Source: Clostridia bacterium
Lineage (GTDB): Bacteria; Bacillota; Clostridia; Oscillospirales; UBA644
DNA length: 64,000 bases
Assembly: GCA_017621705.1 (NCBI GenBank)
Contig: JAGASR010000034.1
Coordinates: forward strand, 62,001-126,000
Direction of reading: 5' to 3'
Shown here: positions 1-10,124 of the stretch, one piece after another
How the letters are laid out: the number at the start of each line of letters is the position of its first letter
Position numbering within the stretch: position 1 is the first letter of the stretch
Position numbers and translations under genes: made by a program
The notes under the pieces: model-generated
The model's input: the letters and a program-made list of their open reading frames with translations, nothing else
The model's database searches: none
What the model was told of the DNA's origin: nothing

Positions 1-299
1 TTGATTAGCAGACGAAGAATGCGCGAGCAGTTGTAAACACCGCCGTGGCATGAAATTTCGACAATATCTTCGCCCGTGAAGCTTCTCGGCGCACGGAATA
101 CGGAAACAAGAACATCGTCAACGGTTTCATTGCCATCGACGATATTCCCATGTATTACCGAAGACGACGCAACTTCGCAAAGATCACGGGAAAATATCTT
201 CCCGACAACCTTCAGGGCTTCTTCGCCCGACACGCGTATTACGCCTATTGCAGCCTTGAACGGAGCAGTAGAAAGCGCAGCGATCGTTTCGTTTTTCAT
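1..299 (-). CDS. mnmE: tRNA modification GTPase MnmE, N-terminal part (partial)
   Basis: The reading frame runs off the left edge, so only about the first 99 residues are present. They begin MKNETIAALSTAPFKAAIGV and continue through a RSFTGEDIVEISCHGG segment, which matches the tetrahydrofolate-binding TrmE_N domain of MnmE. The family works with MnmG to install carboxymethylaminomethyl groups on wobble U34 of certain tRNAs; the GTPase domain would lie outside the window. The ATG is preceded by AAAGGA on the minus strand. It is the last visible gene of the rpmH-rnpA-yidD-yidC-jag block, separated from jag by about 240 bases of hairpins. Its usual partner mnmG is not adjacent but lies at 18-20 kb. 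Confidence 0.93.
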   Translation of the reverse strand, partial: MKNETIAALSTAPFKAAIGVIRVSGEEALKVVGKIFSRDLCEVASSSVIHGNIVDGNETVDDVLVSVFRAPRSFTGEDIVEISCHGGVYNCSRILRLLI

Positions 300-353
300 A
301 ATTTTTTTCCTTTAAATAAAGGGTTTTGAATAATAAAATAACAGGTAAGGTAG

Positions 354-553
354 AACTGAAAAAATTATTTTTCAGTTTAATCTTCCTTTTGAGAAGAAAA
401 ACCGATAGGTTTTTACTTCAAAGAACGTAAATTCCTTTTTTCAAAGAAGAAATTCCGATAGGAATTTACTTCAAAGAATGTAAATTCCTATTTATTGAAG
501 AAGAATAATCGAATGATTATTCTTCAAAGAACTGAAAAATTTATTTTTCAGTT
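354..553 (-). repeat. Hairpin array with TTCAAAGAA linker between jag and mnmE
   Basis: This stretch is a row of perfect short hairpins. Stems are AACTGAAAAA (354-377 and again 530-553, differing only in the loop), AAAAACC with loop GATA (about 398-415), AAATTCC with loop GATA, and GAATAATC with loop GAAT. The hairpins are separated by near-constant CTTCAAAGAA. The stems differ from one another but each stays self-complementary. The last hairpin contains the TAA stop of jag. It probably forms a structured spacer in the jag-mnmE transcript; no poly-T tract follows, so it is not a simple terminator. Confidence 0.8.
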
Positions 554-1512
554 CTTTGTGCGCGTTTTTCTCCTGCGCGAAGCTCTATGGTAGGTTCGGT
601 CTGTGCAGCCTCGGTATTTTCAACGGGTTTACGTTCACGGGGCTGACGGGGACGGTCGGAGTAGGGCTTTTTGTTGTAAGGTTTCTTGTTGTAGCCGCCG
701 CGGTTTTCGTTGGAAGAAGCGTTTTCTTCGGTCTTAACGCGGGGAGCTCTCTTTTCGCCTTCAACAAAGGAGATTTCGGTCACACCGTTCTCGTTATTTT
801 CGGATTCGGAATGATTGCGGTTATTGTTTTTATTGAAATTCTTCTTATAACCGCCTTTGCCCTGGGGTTTTCTCTGGGGACGCTGTTCACCGTCTTCACC
901 CTGATATGCGATGACGACTTTTCTGTTCGGTTCGCTGCCAACGGAGAAGGTGGTGATGTTCTGTTCTTCCTGAAGACGGGTATGAATGATACGTCTCTGA
1001 TAAGCGCTCATGGGGTTGAGAGTTACACGTCTGTGAGACTTCTGAACCTGCTTTGCGATACGCATAGCGAGAGCTTCGAGGCGTTCTTTGGATTTTTCGC
1101 GATAGTCGTTGATATTGAGGGTAACTTTGTATTTGCTGTCGTTATCGTGATTTACGGAAAGTGCGATGATCATCTGAAGAGCTTCGATAGCTTCGCCCTG
1201 CTTTTTAAGGAAAATATCAGCAGCTTCGCCGTCGATTTTGATATTGATGTTCTCTTCTTCAACTGTTATGCTGGTTTTGCAGCCTTCAAGACCGATAATG
1301 TTAAAAAGACCGGAAAGGTATTCTTCGACCTTGTCTTCTGCAGAAATTTCGTACTTAACGCTGATCTTGGCGGGAACGGAACCTAGACCGAAAAAGCCTT
1401 TTTTCGGAAGTTCAACGATCTCGTAAGAAAAGCTGTCTTTGGACAGACCGAGTTCGAGCGCCGCCGCGTCGACAGCTTCCTCGATCGTTTTGCCCGTAAA
1501 TATCTTTTCCAC
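541..1512 (-). CDS. jag: RNA-binding protein Jag/KhpB with long disordered tail
   Basis: 323 residues, GTG start preceded by AAAGG. Residues about 1-50 match the Jag_N domain (FTGKTIEEAVDAAALELGLS, KKGFFGLG), followed by a KH-like domain (about 75-150) and an R3H domain with the RRIIH motif (about 150-210). Jag/KhpB binds RNA, pairs with KhpA and affects cell elongation and division in Firmicutes. The last 110 or so residues are low complexity, rich in Asn, Lys, Arg and Gly (KKNFNKNNNRN, KKPYNKKPYS), longer than in typical homologues and likely an extra disordered RNA-binding tail. It lies 51 bases downstream of yidC in the conserved rpmH-mnmE order. Confidence 0.93.
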   Translation of the reverse strand: MEKIFTGKTIEEAVDAAALELGLSKDSFSYEIVELPKKGFFGLGSVPAKISVKYEISAEDKVEEYLSGLFNIIGLEGCKTSITVEEENINIKIDGEAADIFLKKQGEAIEALQMIIALSVNHDNDSKYKVTLNINDYREKSKERLEALAMRIAKQVQKSHRRVTLNPMSAYQRRIIHTRLQEEQNITTFSVGSEPNRKVVIAYQGEDGEQRPQRKPQGKGGYKKNFNKNNNRNHSESENNENGVTEISFVEGEKRAPRVKTEENASSNENRGGYNKKPYNKKPYSDRPRQPRERKPVENTEAAQTEPTIELRAGEKRAQRTEK

Positions 1513-1563
1513 TTGATTTTTATCCTTTCAAACGGATTGAAAAGAAAGGGGAGGGGTATGCGC

Positions 1564-2637
1564 TTATTTGTTGTCGGTATCTTCTTCGTTGACGATAATA
1601 GCGCCTTGCTTTTCCTTCTCTTCTTCAATACGCTTCATTTTTTCGATTTGATTATAATTGAGTTTCTTTTCCTTTTTCGGTTTTTCTTCGGGCTTCGAAG
1701 GCTTAACGATAGCCTTGAGCAGGAAGATCTGGCCTATAGAAAGAACGTTGGACGCGATCCAGTAAATACCTACGCCGGTCTGGAACGAGAATGCGAGCCA
1801 GACAGAAAGAAGGGGCATGGTATAGAGGAGAAGATTCATATTTGTCTTCTGACCGTCGGGAGTGGGCTGTGCGTTGATCTTCTGGGTAAGGTAACTTACG
1901 AGGAAGGAAGTGATGCCCGAGATGATCGGAAGAAGAGTCGTCCAAACAAAAATAGAACCTGCCTCGCTGATATACTCGCTTGGAGTCATACTGAGGTCAA
2001 GACCGAGGAAGTTAAGGTTAAGAGTGGTAAAGTCGGTGATAAAACCTTTGTCGGGATACTTGAGAGCGTAATCTGCAAGACCCGATTTTACCGTTTCAAA
2101 TACAGTGGGGTCGTTGAGCGCCTGCGCTACGCGGATCTCATTTGTCTGAAGCCATTTGGTAACAGCGTCAAAATCCGCAAGGTCGGTTTTACCGAGCGCA
2201 TCGATAATTTTCTGAACACCGCTGGAATTAAGGATGTTCACTATCGCGAAATTCGTCAGTTTGTTAAGGCCTACGATATAGGTAAGCGGGCGACGGATCG
2301 CGTTCCAGAGACCGAGGATGATGGGGAGCTGAATGAAAGTCGGAAGGCATCCGGACATGGGATTGTAACCTTCTTCAGCGTAAAGCTGCTGTAATTCCTC
2401 GGAATATTTCGGGTTTTTGGTGTCTCCCTTGTATTTCTGCTGAAGAGCGTTCATTTTGGGCTGGACAGCCTGCATTTTCAGTCTGCCTTTTTCGCCTTTG
2501 ATACTGATAGGGAGCATTAAGAGTTTTGCGATGAACGCAAAAAGGATGATAGCAAGACCGTAGTTATCTACGAGCATGTAACAAAGCTTGAATATCCACG
2601 CAAGGGGGATATAGATTATGTCTAAAAGACTTTCCAT
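1564..2637 (-). CDS. yidC: Membrane protein insertase YidC/SpoIIIJ family
   Basis: 357 residues with the YidC core: a first transmembrane segment near residue 25-45, a charged loop ([20 protein letters not shown]), the [20 protein letters not shown] segment, and further membrane segments near 235-320. Family members insert membrane proteins with or without SecYEG. The large periplasmic domain of proteobacterial YidC is absent, as in Gram-positives, but the loop between about 120 and 225 is longer than usual. I see no clear lipobox. The C-terminus is charged ([11 protein letters not shown]). The start overlaps yidD by 16 bases, indicating translational coupling. Confidence 0.95.
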   Translation of the reverse strand: MESLLDIIYIPLAWIFKLCYMLVDNYGLAIILFAFIAKLLMLPISIKGEKGRLKMQAVQPKMNALQQKYKGDTKNPKYSEELQQLYAEEGYNPMSGCLPTFIQLPIILGLWNAIRRPLTYIVGLNKLTNFAIVNILNSSGVQKIIDALGKTDLADFDAVTKWLQTNEIRVAQALNDPTVFETVKSGLADYALKYPDKGFITDFTTLNLNFLGLDLSMTPSEYISEAGSIFVWTTLLPIISGITSFLVSYLTQKINAQPTPDGQKTNMNLLLYTMPLLSVWLAFSFQTGVGIYWIASNVLSIGQIFLLKAIVKPSKPEEKPKKEKKLNYNQIEKMKRIEEEKEKQGAIIVNEEDTDNK

Positions 2638-2891
2638 TTGCTCAGTTTTGATCTCCTTGTTTTCTCGGGGACAGGATCGTATCCGCCCTTACAAAACGGG
2701 TGGCAGCGCAAAATTCTCCGCAACGAAAGAAAAAACCCCCTTATAAAACCGTGAGTCCTGAATGCTTCGAGCGCATACTCCGAGCAAGTCGGTGTAAATC
2801 GGCAACACGGGGGTTTAAACGGAGATATATTTTTTCGATAGATCTTAATGAGCGCAACAGCCGCTTTGACGGGGAGCTGTGAAAGTTTCAT
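2622..2891 (-). CDS. yidD: Membrane protein insertion efficiency factor YidD
   Basis: 89 residues. It carries the YidD signature [20 protein letters not shown] followed by [18 protein letters not shown], including the conserved cysteines. The family is a small amphipathic inner-membrane-associated protein that assists YidC-mediated insertion. Its ATG overlaps the rnpA stop (ATGA) and its end overlaps yidC by 16 bases, so three genes are translationally linked. Confidence 0.95.
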   Translation of the reverse strand: MKLSQLPVKAAVALIKIYRKNISPFKPPCCRFTPTCSEYALEAFRTHGFIRGFFLSLRRILRCHPFCKGGYDPVPEKTRRSKLSKWKVF

Positions 2892-3238
2892 CTTTCCTGT
2901 TCTCCGGCGATCAGACCTGCTTTTGTAAAAGCACGGGTAAGATCCGTTTTTACTTCATCCATCAGAACGAACGGGGTCTTTGAGCGCGCGACGAGAACTA
3001 TATCGTAACCGCGATTCATCATCGGTTCGAGCAGCCTGTATGCTTCTCTGATAACTCTTCTCGCACGGTTTCGCTGTACGGCTTTACCGATCTTTTTTGT
3101 GGTTGTGAGACCCAATTGATTGACTGACTGTCTGTTCTTTCGATAGTATACCACAACGCTCGGAGATGCCAGGCTTGTGCCTTTTTTGTAGAGCTGACGA
3201 AAGACCCTGTCGTCCTTGATAGATTTCGTATATTTCAT
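2888..3238 (-). CDS. rnpA: Ribonuclease P protein component
   Basis: 116 residues. The RNR signature is visible ([18 protein letters not shown]) within the ferredoxin-like RnpA fold, and the length is typical. It is the protein cofactor of the RNase P ribozyme, which matures tRNA 5' ends. It lies 10 bases downstream of rpmH and overlaps yidD by 4 bases, the standard arrangement. Confidence 0.96.
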   Translation of the reverse strand: MKYTKSIKDDRVFRQLYKKGTSLASPSVVVYYRKNRQSVNQLGLTTTKKIGKAVQRNRARRVIREAYRLLEPMMNRGYDIVLVARSKTPFVLMDEVKTDLTRAFTKAGLIAGEQER

Positions 3239-3248
3239 ACTTTAACGA

Positions 3249-3383
3249 TTACAGCGAAAGCTGTTTTCTGCCTCTCGCACGTCTTCTTGCGAGAACTTTT
3301 CTGCCGTTTGCAGTTTTCATTCTCTTTCTGAAGCCATGAACCTTGCTTCTCTGCCTCTTTTTGGGCTGATATGTTCTTAACAT
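3249..3383 (-). CDS. rpmH: 50S ribosomal protein L34
   Basis: A 44-residue frame on the minus strand: it starts [20 protein letters not shown] and ends in an Arg-rich segment ([12 protein letters not shown]), which is the whole L34 sequence. A strong ribosome binding site AAAGGAGG lies 9 bases upstream of the ATG. It is the first gene of the rpmH-rnpA-yidD-yidC-jag-mnmE operon and is read divergently from dnaA. Confidence 0.97.
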   Translation of the reverse strand: MLRTYQPKKRQRSKVHGFRKRMKTANGRKVLARRRARGRKQLSL

Positions 3384-3493
3384 CTGACCGAACCTCCTTT
3401 TCCGGGGTCTTCACATATTACACTTTTTCCCTCTGAAAAAACGTTTTCATGGGCAAACACCCTTTTACAGGGCATAATGACAGTGTTAGCTAT

Positions 3494-3523
3494 ATTATAT
3501 AACATTTCAAACCACATTGTCAA
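3494..3523 (-). promoter_or_regulatory. Sigma-A type promoter of the rpmH operon
   Basis: On the minus strand a perfect -35 TTGACA (3518-3523) and a perfect -10 TATAAT (3494-3499) are separated by 18 bases, about 110 bases upstream of the rpmH start. This fits a strong housekeeping promoter for the ribosomal protein/RNase P operon. Confidence 0.85.
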
Positions 3524-3576
3524 TACCTTAATTAAAATTTTTTTCGAAAAATAACATGAACTTTACTTAAAACTGC

Positions 3577-3605
3577 TTGATTAAATTTGCTTTTTATGCT
3601 ATAAT
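3577..3605 (+). promoter_or_regulatory. Sigma-A type promoter of dnaA
   Basis: TTGATT (3577-3582) and TATAAT (3600-3605) are separated by 17 bases and lie about 115 bases upstream of the dnaA ATG. The leader includes a GC-rich inverted repeat (GGACGGG / CCCGTTCC at about 3667-3686). No consensus DnaA box was seen between rpmH and dnaA. Confidence 0.75.
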
Positions 3606-3721
3606 AAATATATCTTTATATACTGTAAGTATTTCTATTTATAAAGAATAGCTTTTTTCGACTGCGGACGGGCCGTCCCGTTCCGCGTTAAAATATAAAA
3701 AATTAACAGGAGATGATATTC

Positions 3722-5056
3722 ATGCAAGCCTTCAAAAATTTGTGGTCTGCCGCTGTGGAACGCCTTACCAAACACATCAGCGAATCGGCAATGGATCTCT
3801 GGATACGTCCGATCGTTCCGATAGCCTATGAAGACGACTCCGCCATTCTCATGGTAGAATCATCTTTCCAGCGCGATATCATCATGTCCAAGTATAAAGA
3901 CCTTATCAGTCACGAGCTTTCGGACATGGTCGGTTTCGAAATGACGATAAATGTCATAACCCCCGAAGACAGACAGGTATCTCAAAGCGTAAAGAAACCC
4001 GAAGCGCCCAAAGTCCAGATTGAGAGCATGGTAGAACCCATCTACCCCGAGTATACTTTCGACACTTTCGTTGTCGGTGACTCAAACAAACACGCTCACG
4101 CGGCATGCTACGCGGTTGCAAAAAATCCGTCAAAAGCATATAACCCTCTTTTTCTGTACGGCAATACGGGTCTCGGCAAGACCCACCTCATCAAAGCGAT
4201 CAGAAACGAGATCGCAGTTTCATTCCCGCATTACAAAACAATCTACATAACCGGTGAAGAATTCACAAACGAGCTTATCGACAATATCCGAAACAAGACT
4301 ATGCCCGAATTCAAAAACAAATACCGCAATGTAGACGTGCTTTTTGTCGACGATATTCAGTTTATCGCAAATAAAGATTCGACGCAGGAAGAATTTTTCC
4401 ATACGTTCAATGCTCTTTACGAAGCAAACAAGCAGATCGTACTCGTATCGGACCGTCCCCCGAAAGATATCGCTCTTCTCGAAAACAGACTCCGTTCCCG
4501 TTTCGAAATGGGCATCATCACCGATATCTATCTTCCCGAATACGAACTGAAAGTTGCCATCATCAAGCAGAAAGCGAAGACATACGGCATGGAACTTCCG
4601 GACGATGTTGTCGATTTCGTCGCAATGAAGATCAAAAACAATATCCGTCAGCTCGAAGGCGTTCTCAAAAAGATCATGGCTTTCCAGCTTATCTCCAATC
4701 TGCCCCCGTCGATCGCGATCGCAAGCAGCGCAGTAAGAGATATAACGAGCGAAAACGAGCCCATTCCCGTTGTTTTCGATAAAGTCCTCAAGGAAGTAAG
4801 CCACGAGTTCGGTGTTTCCGAAGAAGATATCCTCAGTAAGAAACGTATCGAAAACGTAACCTTCGCCCGTCAGATCGCAATGTATATCATGCGCGAAATT
4901 ACGGATCTCTCTCTTCCCGAGATCGGTCAGAACTTCAACGGCCGCGACCATTCGACTGTTCACCATTCAATCAGAAAGATCGAAGCGAAGATCAAAACAA
5001 ACAATACGCTCAAAAACAGGATAGACAGTGTTATCAAGAATGTACAGGAAAGATAG
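3722..5056 (+). CDS. dnaA: Chromosomal replication initiator DnaA
   Basis: 444 residues. Visible in order are an N-terminal helical domain I, a linker, the AAA+ domain with Walker A GNTGLGKTH and Walker B VDVLFVDDIQF, and the C-terminal DNA-binding domain with GRDHSTVHHSIRKIE. The protein binds DnaA boxes and opens the origin. I place the start at the second ATG (3722): AGGAG lies 9 bases before it, whereas it directly touches the ATG at 3713. The stop codon lies inside a 14-bp perfect hairpin (5049-5079). Confidence 0.97.
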   Translation: MQAFKNLWSAAVERLTKHISESAMDLWIRPIVPIAYEDDSAILMVESSFQRDIIMSKYKDLISHELSDMVGFEMTINVITPEDRQVSQSVKKPEAPKVQIESMVEPIYPEYTFDTFVVGDSNKHAHAACYAVAKNPSKAYNPLFLYGNTGLGKTHLIKAIRNEIAVSFPHYKTIYITGEEFTNELIDNIRNKTMPEFKNKYRNVDVLFVDDIQFIANKDSTQEEFFHTFNALYEANKQIVLVSDRPPKDIALLENRLRSRFEMGIITDIYLPEYELKVAIIKQKAKTYGMELPDDVVDFVAMKIKNNIRQLEGVLKKIMAFQLISNLPPSIAIASSAVRDITSENEPIPVVFDKVLKEVSHEFGVSEEDILSKKRIENVTFARQIAMYIMREITDLSLPEIGQNFNGRDHSTVHHSIRKIEAKIKTNNTLKNRIDSVIKNVQER

Positions 5057-5079
5057 AAAATCTGCGATTTTCTATCTTT
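5049..5079 (+). repeat. 14-bp perfect hairpin containing the dnaA stop codon
   Basis: AAAGATAGAAAATC (5049-5062) and its exact complement (5066-5079) flank a 3-base loop TGC. The dnaA TAG stop is inside the left arm. No T-run follows, so it resembles the stop-anchored hairpins seen after other genes here rather than an intrinsic terminator. Confidence 0.8.
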
Positions 5080-5605
5080 GAGAAGTAAAAATCTTTCTTG
5101 CGTTATACTTTAAAATCATTTTTCTTTAAATAAAAACTCTAAACAATTTATTTTTTTAATTTCTAAAAATATTTCTGAAAAGTGTTTTTACAACAATTTT
5201 AAAGATACTGAAATGAGTAGTTGAATTCCACGGTCGGATTTTAGTTTGATAAATCAACAGAATCGACAACAGCTTTCGACAGAATAAACCGAAAGAGAAA
5301 AAAGTTTTCAACAGAATAAAAAGATTTACGTCCACAGAACGCACAGAATGAACAATTCTCGCATCCGCAAATGTAGAACGATTTTTATCCACACTTCGTC
5401 CACACCTGCCAAAATCTTGAAATAAAGGCAAAAAACGGCGTTTTAAACTGTTTGAACAGCCCCTACTTATTACTACGAAAATATACTTATTCTTCGTTAG
5501 TTATTTAAGAGAGTCGATCGGACCTCAAACGGGTTGAGGAAGAGGCGAAGCCTCGTTCCGAGTCAATTAAAATTTTTATATCAAAAGAGAAAGGGTTATC
5601 CCATA
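5080..5605. other. Putative chromosomal origin (oriC) between dnaA and dnaN
   Basis: No credible gene occupies this 526-base gap. An AT-rich tract at about 5100-5180 could be the unwinding element. From 5240 to 5410 there are one exact DnaA box, degenerate copies such as TTTTCAACA (5305-5313), ACGTCCACA (5328-5336) and TCGTCCACA (5396-5404), and four copies of ACAGAAT. Gene orientation diverges around this locus (rpmH side minus, dnaN side plus), as expected for an origin. The placement is an inference. Confidence 0.7.
5385..5393 (+). promoter_or_regulatory. Consensus DnaA box
   Basis: TTATCCACA, an exact match to the bacterial DnaA-box consensus. It is followed three bases later by a 7-of-9 match ending at 5404. 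Confidence 0.8.
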
Positions 5606-6715
5606 ATGATATTTTCATGCGACAGATCTGTTCTTTACGAGACGTTCGGGATCGTTTCCCGAAGCATTCCCGCGAAGAACGCGCTCCCCGTCCTTTCGTG
5701 CTTCCTTATTCAGGCTGATTCGACGGGCAAAATAACCGTAACGGGTTTTGATATGGACCTTGGTATAACAACGACGCTTGACGGAGACGTTACCGATCCC
5801 GGTAAAGTTGCCGTTGATGCAAAGATGCTTCTTGATATTATGAGAAGCATGGAGCCCGGCAGTGTAACTTTCACCGAAAACGATAATAAGACCGTTACCG
5901 TCTCGGGCGGCAGTTCGGAATATATCCTGCCTTATATCGATGCTGATACTTTCCCCGAAAGACCTGCGGCTGAAGGCTGCGATTATTTTACGATCGATCA
6001 GAAAGTTCTTCACTCGGTCATCCGTCAGACTATTTTTGCGGTTTCGCAAAGCGACGTAAAAGGCATTTATACGGGTGCGTATTTCAATATTCATGACGGT
6101 CTTCTCGAAGTTGTCTGCACAGACTCTTTCCGCTTTGCAATGAGAACCGAAAAATACGAGTGCGACAAGACAAGTTCGTTCCTCGTTCAGGGCAGAGTTT
6201 TAAATGAGCTTATAAAAATCATGAAAAACGAAGACGGTCAGGTTCGTATCGGTCTTACGGGTCGCCATATCGTTTTTGAATTCGATAACAGCCGCATGAT
6301 CTCGCGCCTCGTTGACGGAACTTACATGAACTATTCGCAGATCCTTCCGAAAGGCTTCAAATATACCGTTACCGTCAAAACAGCGGAGCTGAAAAAAGTC
6401 GTTGAGAGAGCATCCGTTCTTATCAGCGAAAAAATGAAAGCTCCCGTTCGCATAAGCCTTGAAAATAACAGAATTTTTATCACCTGCCGCACTGCGGACG
6501 GACACAGTTTCGACGATGAGATCGAAGCTGATATCTGCGGTTCGCCGTTCGAGATAGGTGTTAATAACCGAAATCTTCTGAACGTTCTGAGCGCTTGCGA
6601 ATGCGAAGAGGTCATAATGAATTTCAATTCGCCGCTTTCTTCTATCTGTTTCCTGCCCAAAGAGGGCGATTCGTTCCTTTTCCTTCTTGCGCCCATGCGC
6701 CTGAGCGGAAAATAA
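5606..6715 (+). CDS. dnaN: DNA polymerase III beta sliding clamp
   Basis: 369 residues starting MIFSCDRSVLYETFGIVSRS, with the three-fold repeated clamp architecture across its length (segments such as TDSFRFAMR near the middle and FLLAPMRLSG at the C-terminus). The ring-shaped dimer tethers polymerase to DNA. I chose the ATG at 5606, preceded by GAAAGGG, because upstream in-frame residues are unlike the family. recF begins three bases after the stop. Confidence 0.95.
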   Translation: MIFSCDRSVLYETFGIVSRSIPAKNALPVLSCFLIQADSTGKITVTGFDMDLGITTTLDGDVTDPGKVAVDAKMLLDIMRSMEPGSVTFTENDNKTVTVSGGSSEYILPYIDADTFPERPAAEGCDYFTIDQKVLHSVIRQTIFAVSQSDVKGIYTGAYFNIHDGLLEVVCTDSFRFAMRTEKYECDKTSSFLVQGRVLNELIKIMKNEDGQVRIGLTGRHIVFEFDNSRMISRLVDGTYMNYSQILPKGFKYTVTVKTAELKKVVERASVLISEKMKAPVRISLENNRIFITCRTADGHSFDDEIEADICGSPFEIGVNNRNLLNVLSACECEEVIMNFNSPLSSICFLPKEGDSFLFLLAPMRLSGK

Positions 6716-6718
6716 TTT

Positions 6719-7786
6719 ATGATCCTGAAAACTTTAACTCTGAGCGGTTTTCGCAATATTGAGTCCGCGCGTGTCGAGTTCGACGAGGGCGTGAATATTC
6801 TTTGCGGAAACAATGCGCAGGGAAAAACGAACATAATGGAAGCTATCAGATTTTTTTCCGAATGTCGAAGCTTTCGCGGCGCATCGGATAAGGAAATGAT
6901 ACTTTCGGGCGAAAAATTCGCCTCTGTTTTTGCGGAATTCGAAAAAAACGGTCGCACGCAGACCGCAGAAGTCCGTTTCTTTTCCGAAAAGAGAAGAGAA
7001 CTTTATTTAAACGACTGCAAGGTTCAACCGAAAGAGTTTATGGGTAATTTCAACTCCGTTCTTTTTTATCCCGAACAGTTGACTCTCATAAAAAATGGTC
7101 CCGATAACCGCCGCAGGTTCATGGACGTTTCGGTCTGCCAGATCAGACCCGTCTATTACACTCTTCTTTCGCAGTTTTCAAGGGTTTTGCAGCAGCGCAA
7201 CGCTCTTTTGAAATCGGGCGATACCTTAACGCTCGATATCTGGGACGAACGCTTTGCAAAGCTCTCGTTTCTTGTTACGAAGACCAGAGAAAACTATCTT
7301 TCGAAACTTGAAAAACATGCGGCTCCGATCGCAAACGAAATTTCGGGCGGTGCGGAGAATATGACGCTTCGCTACACCCCGTCTTTTGAGGCTGAAGACG
7401 AAAACGATCTCTATACGGAGCTTGTAAATAACCGCGAGCGCGACAGAGAGCTCGGTTACACCTCGGTCGGTGCTCATAAAGACGATTTCGAGACGTATCT
7501 CAACGGAAAAAACGTCAAAATATACGGCTCGCAGGGTCAGCAGAGGTCTTGCGTTATGTCATTCAAGCTTGCGGAAGCGGAAATTCTTTCGGATACGGTC
7601 GGTGAGTATCCGCTCGTTCTTCTTGACGATGTTTTTTCAGAGCTCGATACGGGCAGAAGAAACTACATAACGGGAAAGATCGTCGGAAAGCAGGTCATCA
7701 TAACTTCCTGCGACCCGATCCCGATGCTCACGGATTCAAACCTTATTTTTGTCGAAAACGGTTCCGTTCATTCGGTGCCTGTTTAA
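6719..7786 (+). CDS. recF: DNA replication/repair protein RecF
   Basis: 355 residues of the RecF SMC-like ATPase. Walker A is GNNAQGKTN near residue 32, and the signature and Walker B region (YGSQGQQRSCVMSFKLAE, then PLVLLDDVFSELD) lies in the C-terminal third. It loads RecA at gaps with RecO and RecR. It begins three bases after dnaN without a strong ribosome binding site of its own, so translation is probably coupled. Confidence 0.95.
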   Translation: MILKTLTLSGFRNIESARVEFDEGVNILCGNNAQGKTNIMEAIRFFSECRSFRGASDKEMILSGEKFASVFAEFEKNGRTQTAEVRFFSEKRRELYLNDCKVQPKEFMGNFNSVLFYPEQLTLIKNGPDNRRRFMDVSVCQIRPVYYTLLSQFSRVLQQRNALLKSGDTLTLDIWDERFAKLSFLVTKTRENYLSKLEKHAAPIANEISGGAENMTLRYTPSFEAEDENDLYTELVNNRERDRELGYTSVGAHKDDFETYLNGKNVKIYGSQGQQRSCVMSFKLAEAEILSDTVGEYPLVLLDDVFSELDTGRRNYITGKIVGKQVIITSCDPIPMLTDSNLIFVENGSVHSVPV

Positions 7787-7814
7787 AAGATTGAGAAAAT
7801 TTTCTCTGATTTTA

Positions 7815-7823
7815 TGTTATAAT
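7815..7823 (+). promoter_or_regulatory. Extended -10 promoter before remB
   Basis: TG-T-TATAAT (TATAAT at 7818-7823) forms an extended -10 element with no good -35 at standard spacing. Transcription from here would leave only about a 15-base leader containing CGGAGG. A 14-base palindrome, GAGAAAATTTTCTC (7793-7806), lies just upstream, 7 bases after the recF stop. Confidence 0.5.
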
Positions 7824-7845
7824 CAATTTACGGAGGTCGGTATTA

Positions 7846-8092
7846 ATGTATATTTATATCGGTTCCGATTATCTGATAGATGAAGAGGAAGTTGTCGGTA
7901 TGTTCGATATCGAAACGACGACGACCTCGTATATAACCCGAGACTACCTGACCGAAGCGCAGAAAAAGGGCAGGATAGTCAATGTTTCTTCGGATATCCC
8001 GAAGACGTTTATCGTTTGCCGCAGAAACGGAGAGACAACGGTTTATCTTTCCCAGTATTCCGCAGCGACGATAAACAGAAGACGATTATTCA

Positions 8093-8100
<8 letters not shown>
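7846..8100 (+). CDS. remB: RemB/YaaB-family extracellular matrix regulator
   Basis: 84 residues resembling YaaB/RemB of Bacillus subtilis (MYIYIGSDYLIDEEEVVGMF at the start, then a conserved FIVCRRNGETTVYLSQYS strand), and occupying the same locus between recF and gyrB. In B. subtilis the Rem proteins influence biofilm-matrix gene expression; the role here is inferred from similarity and position. CGGAGG is well placed before the ATG. The stop codon lies inside a 14-base palindrome (8093-8106). Confidence 0.8.
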
Positions 8101-10111
<2,011 letters not shown>

Positions 10112-10124
10112 GAGGTGAGTTGTT

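Noticed and set aside
5049-5079. Terminator after dnaA
   Set aside because: The perfect hairpin is not followed by a T-run, and it belongs to the stop-anchored hairpin pattern.
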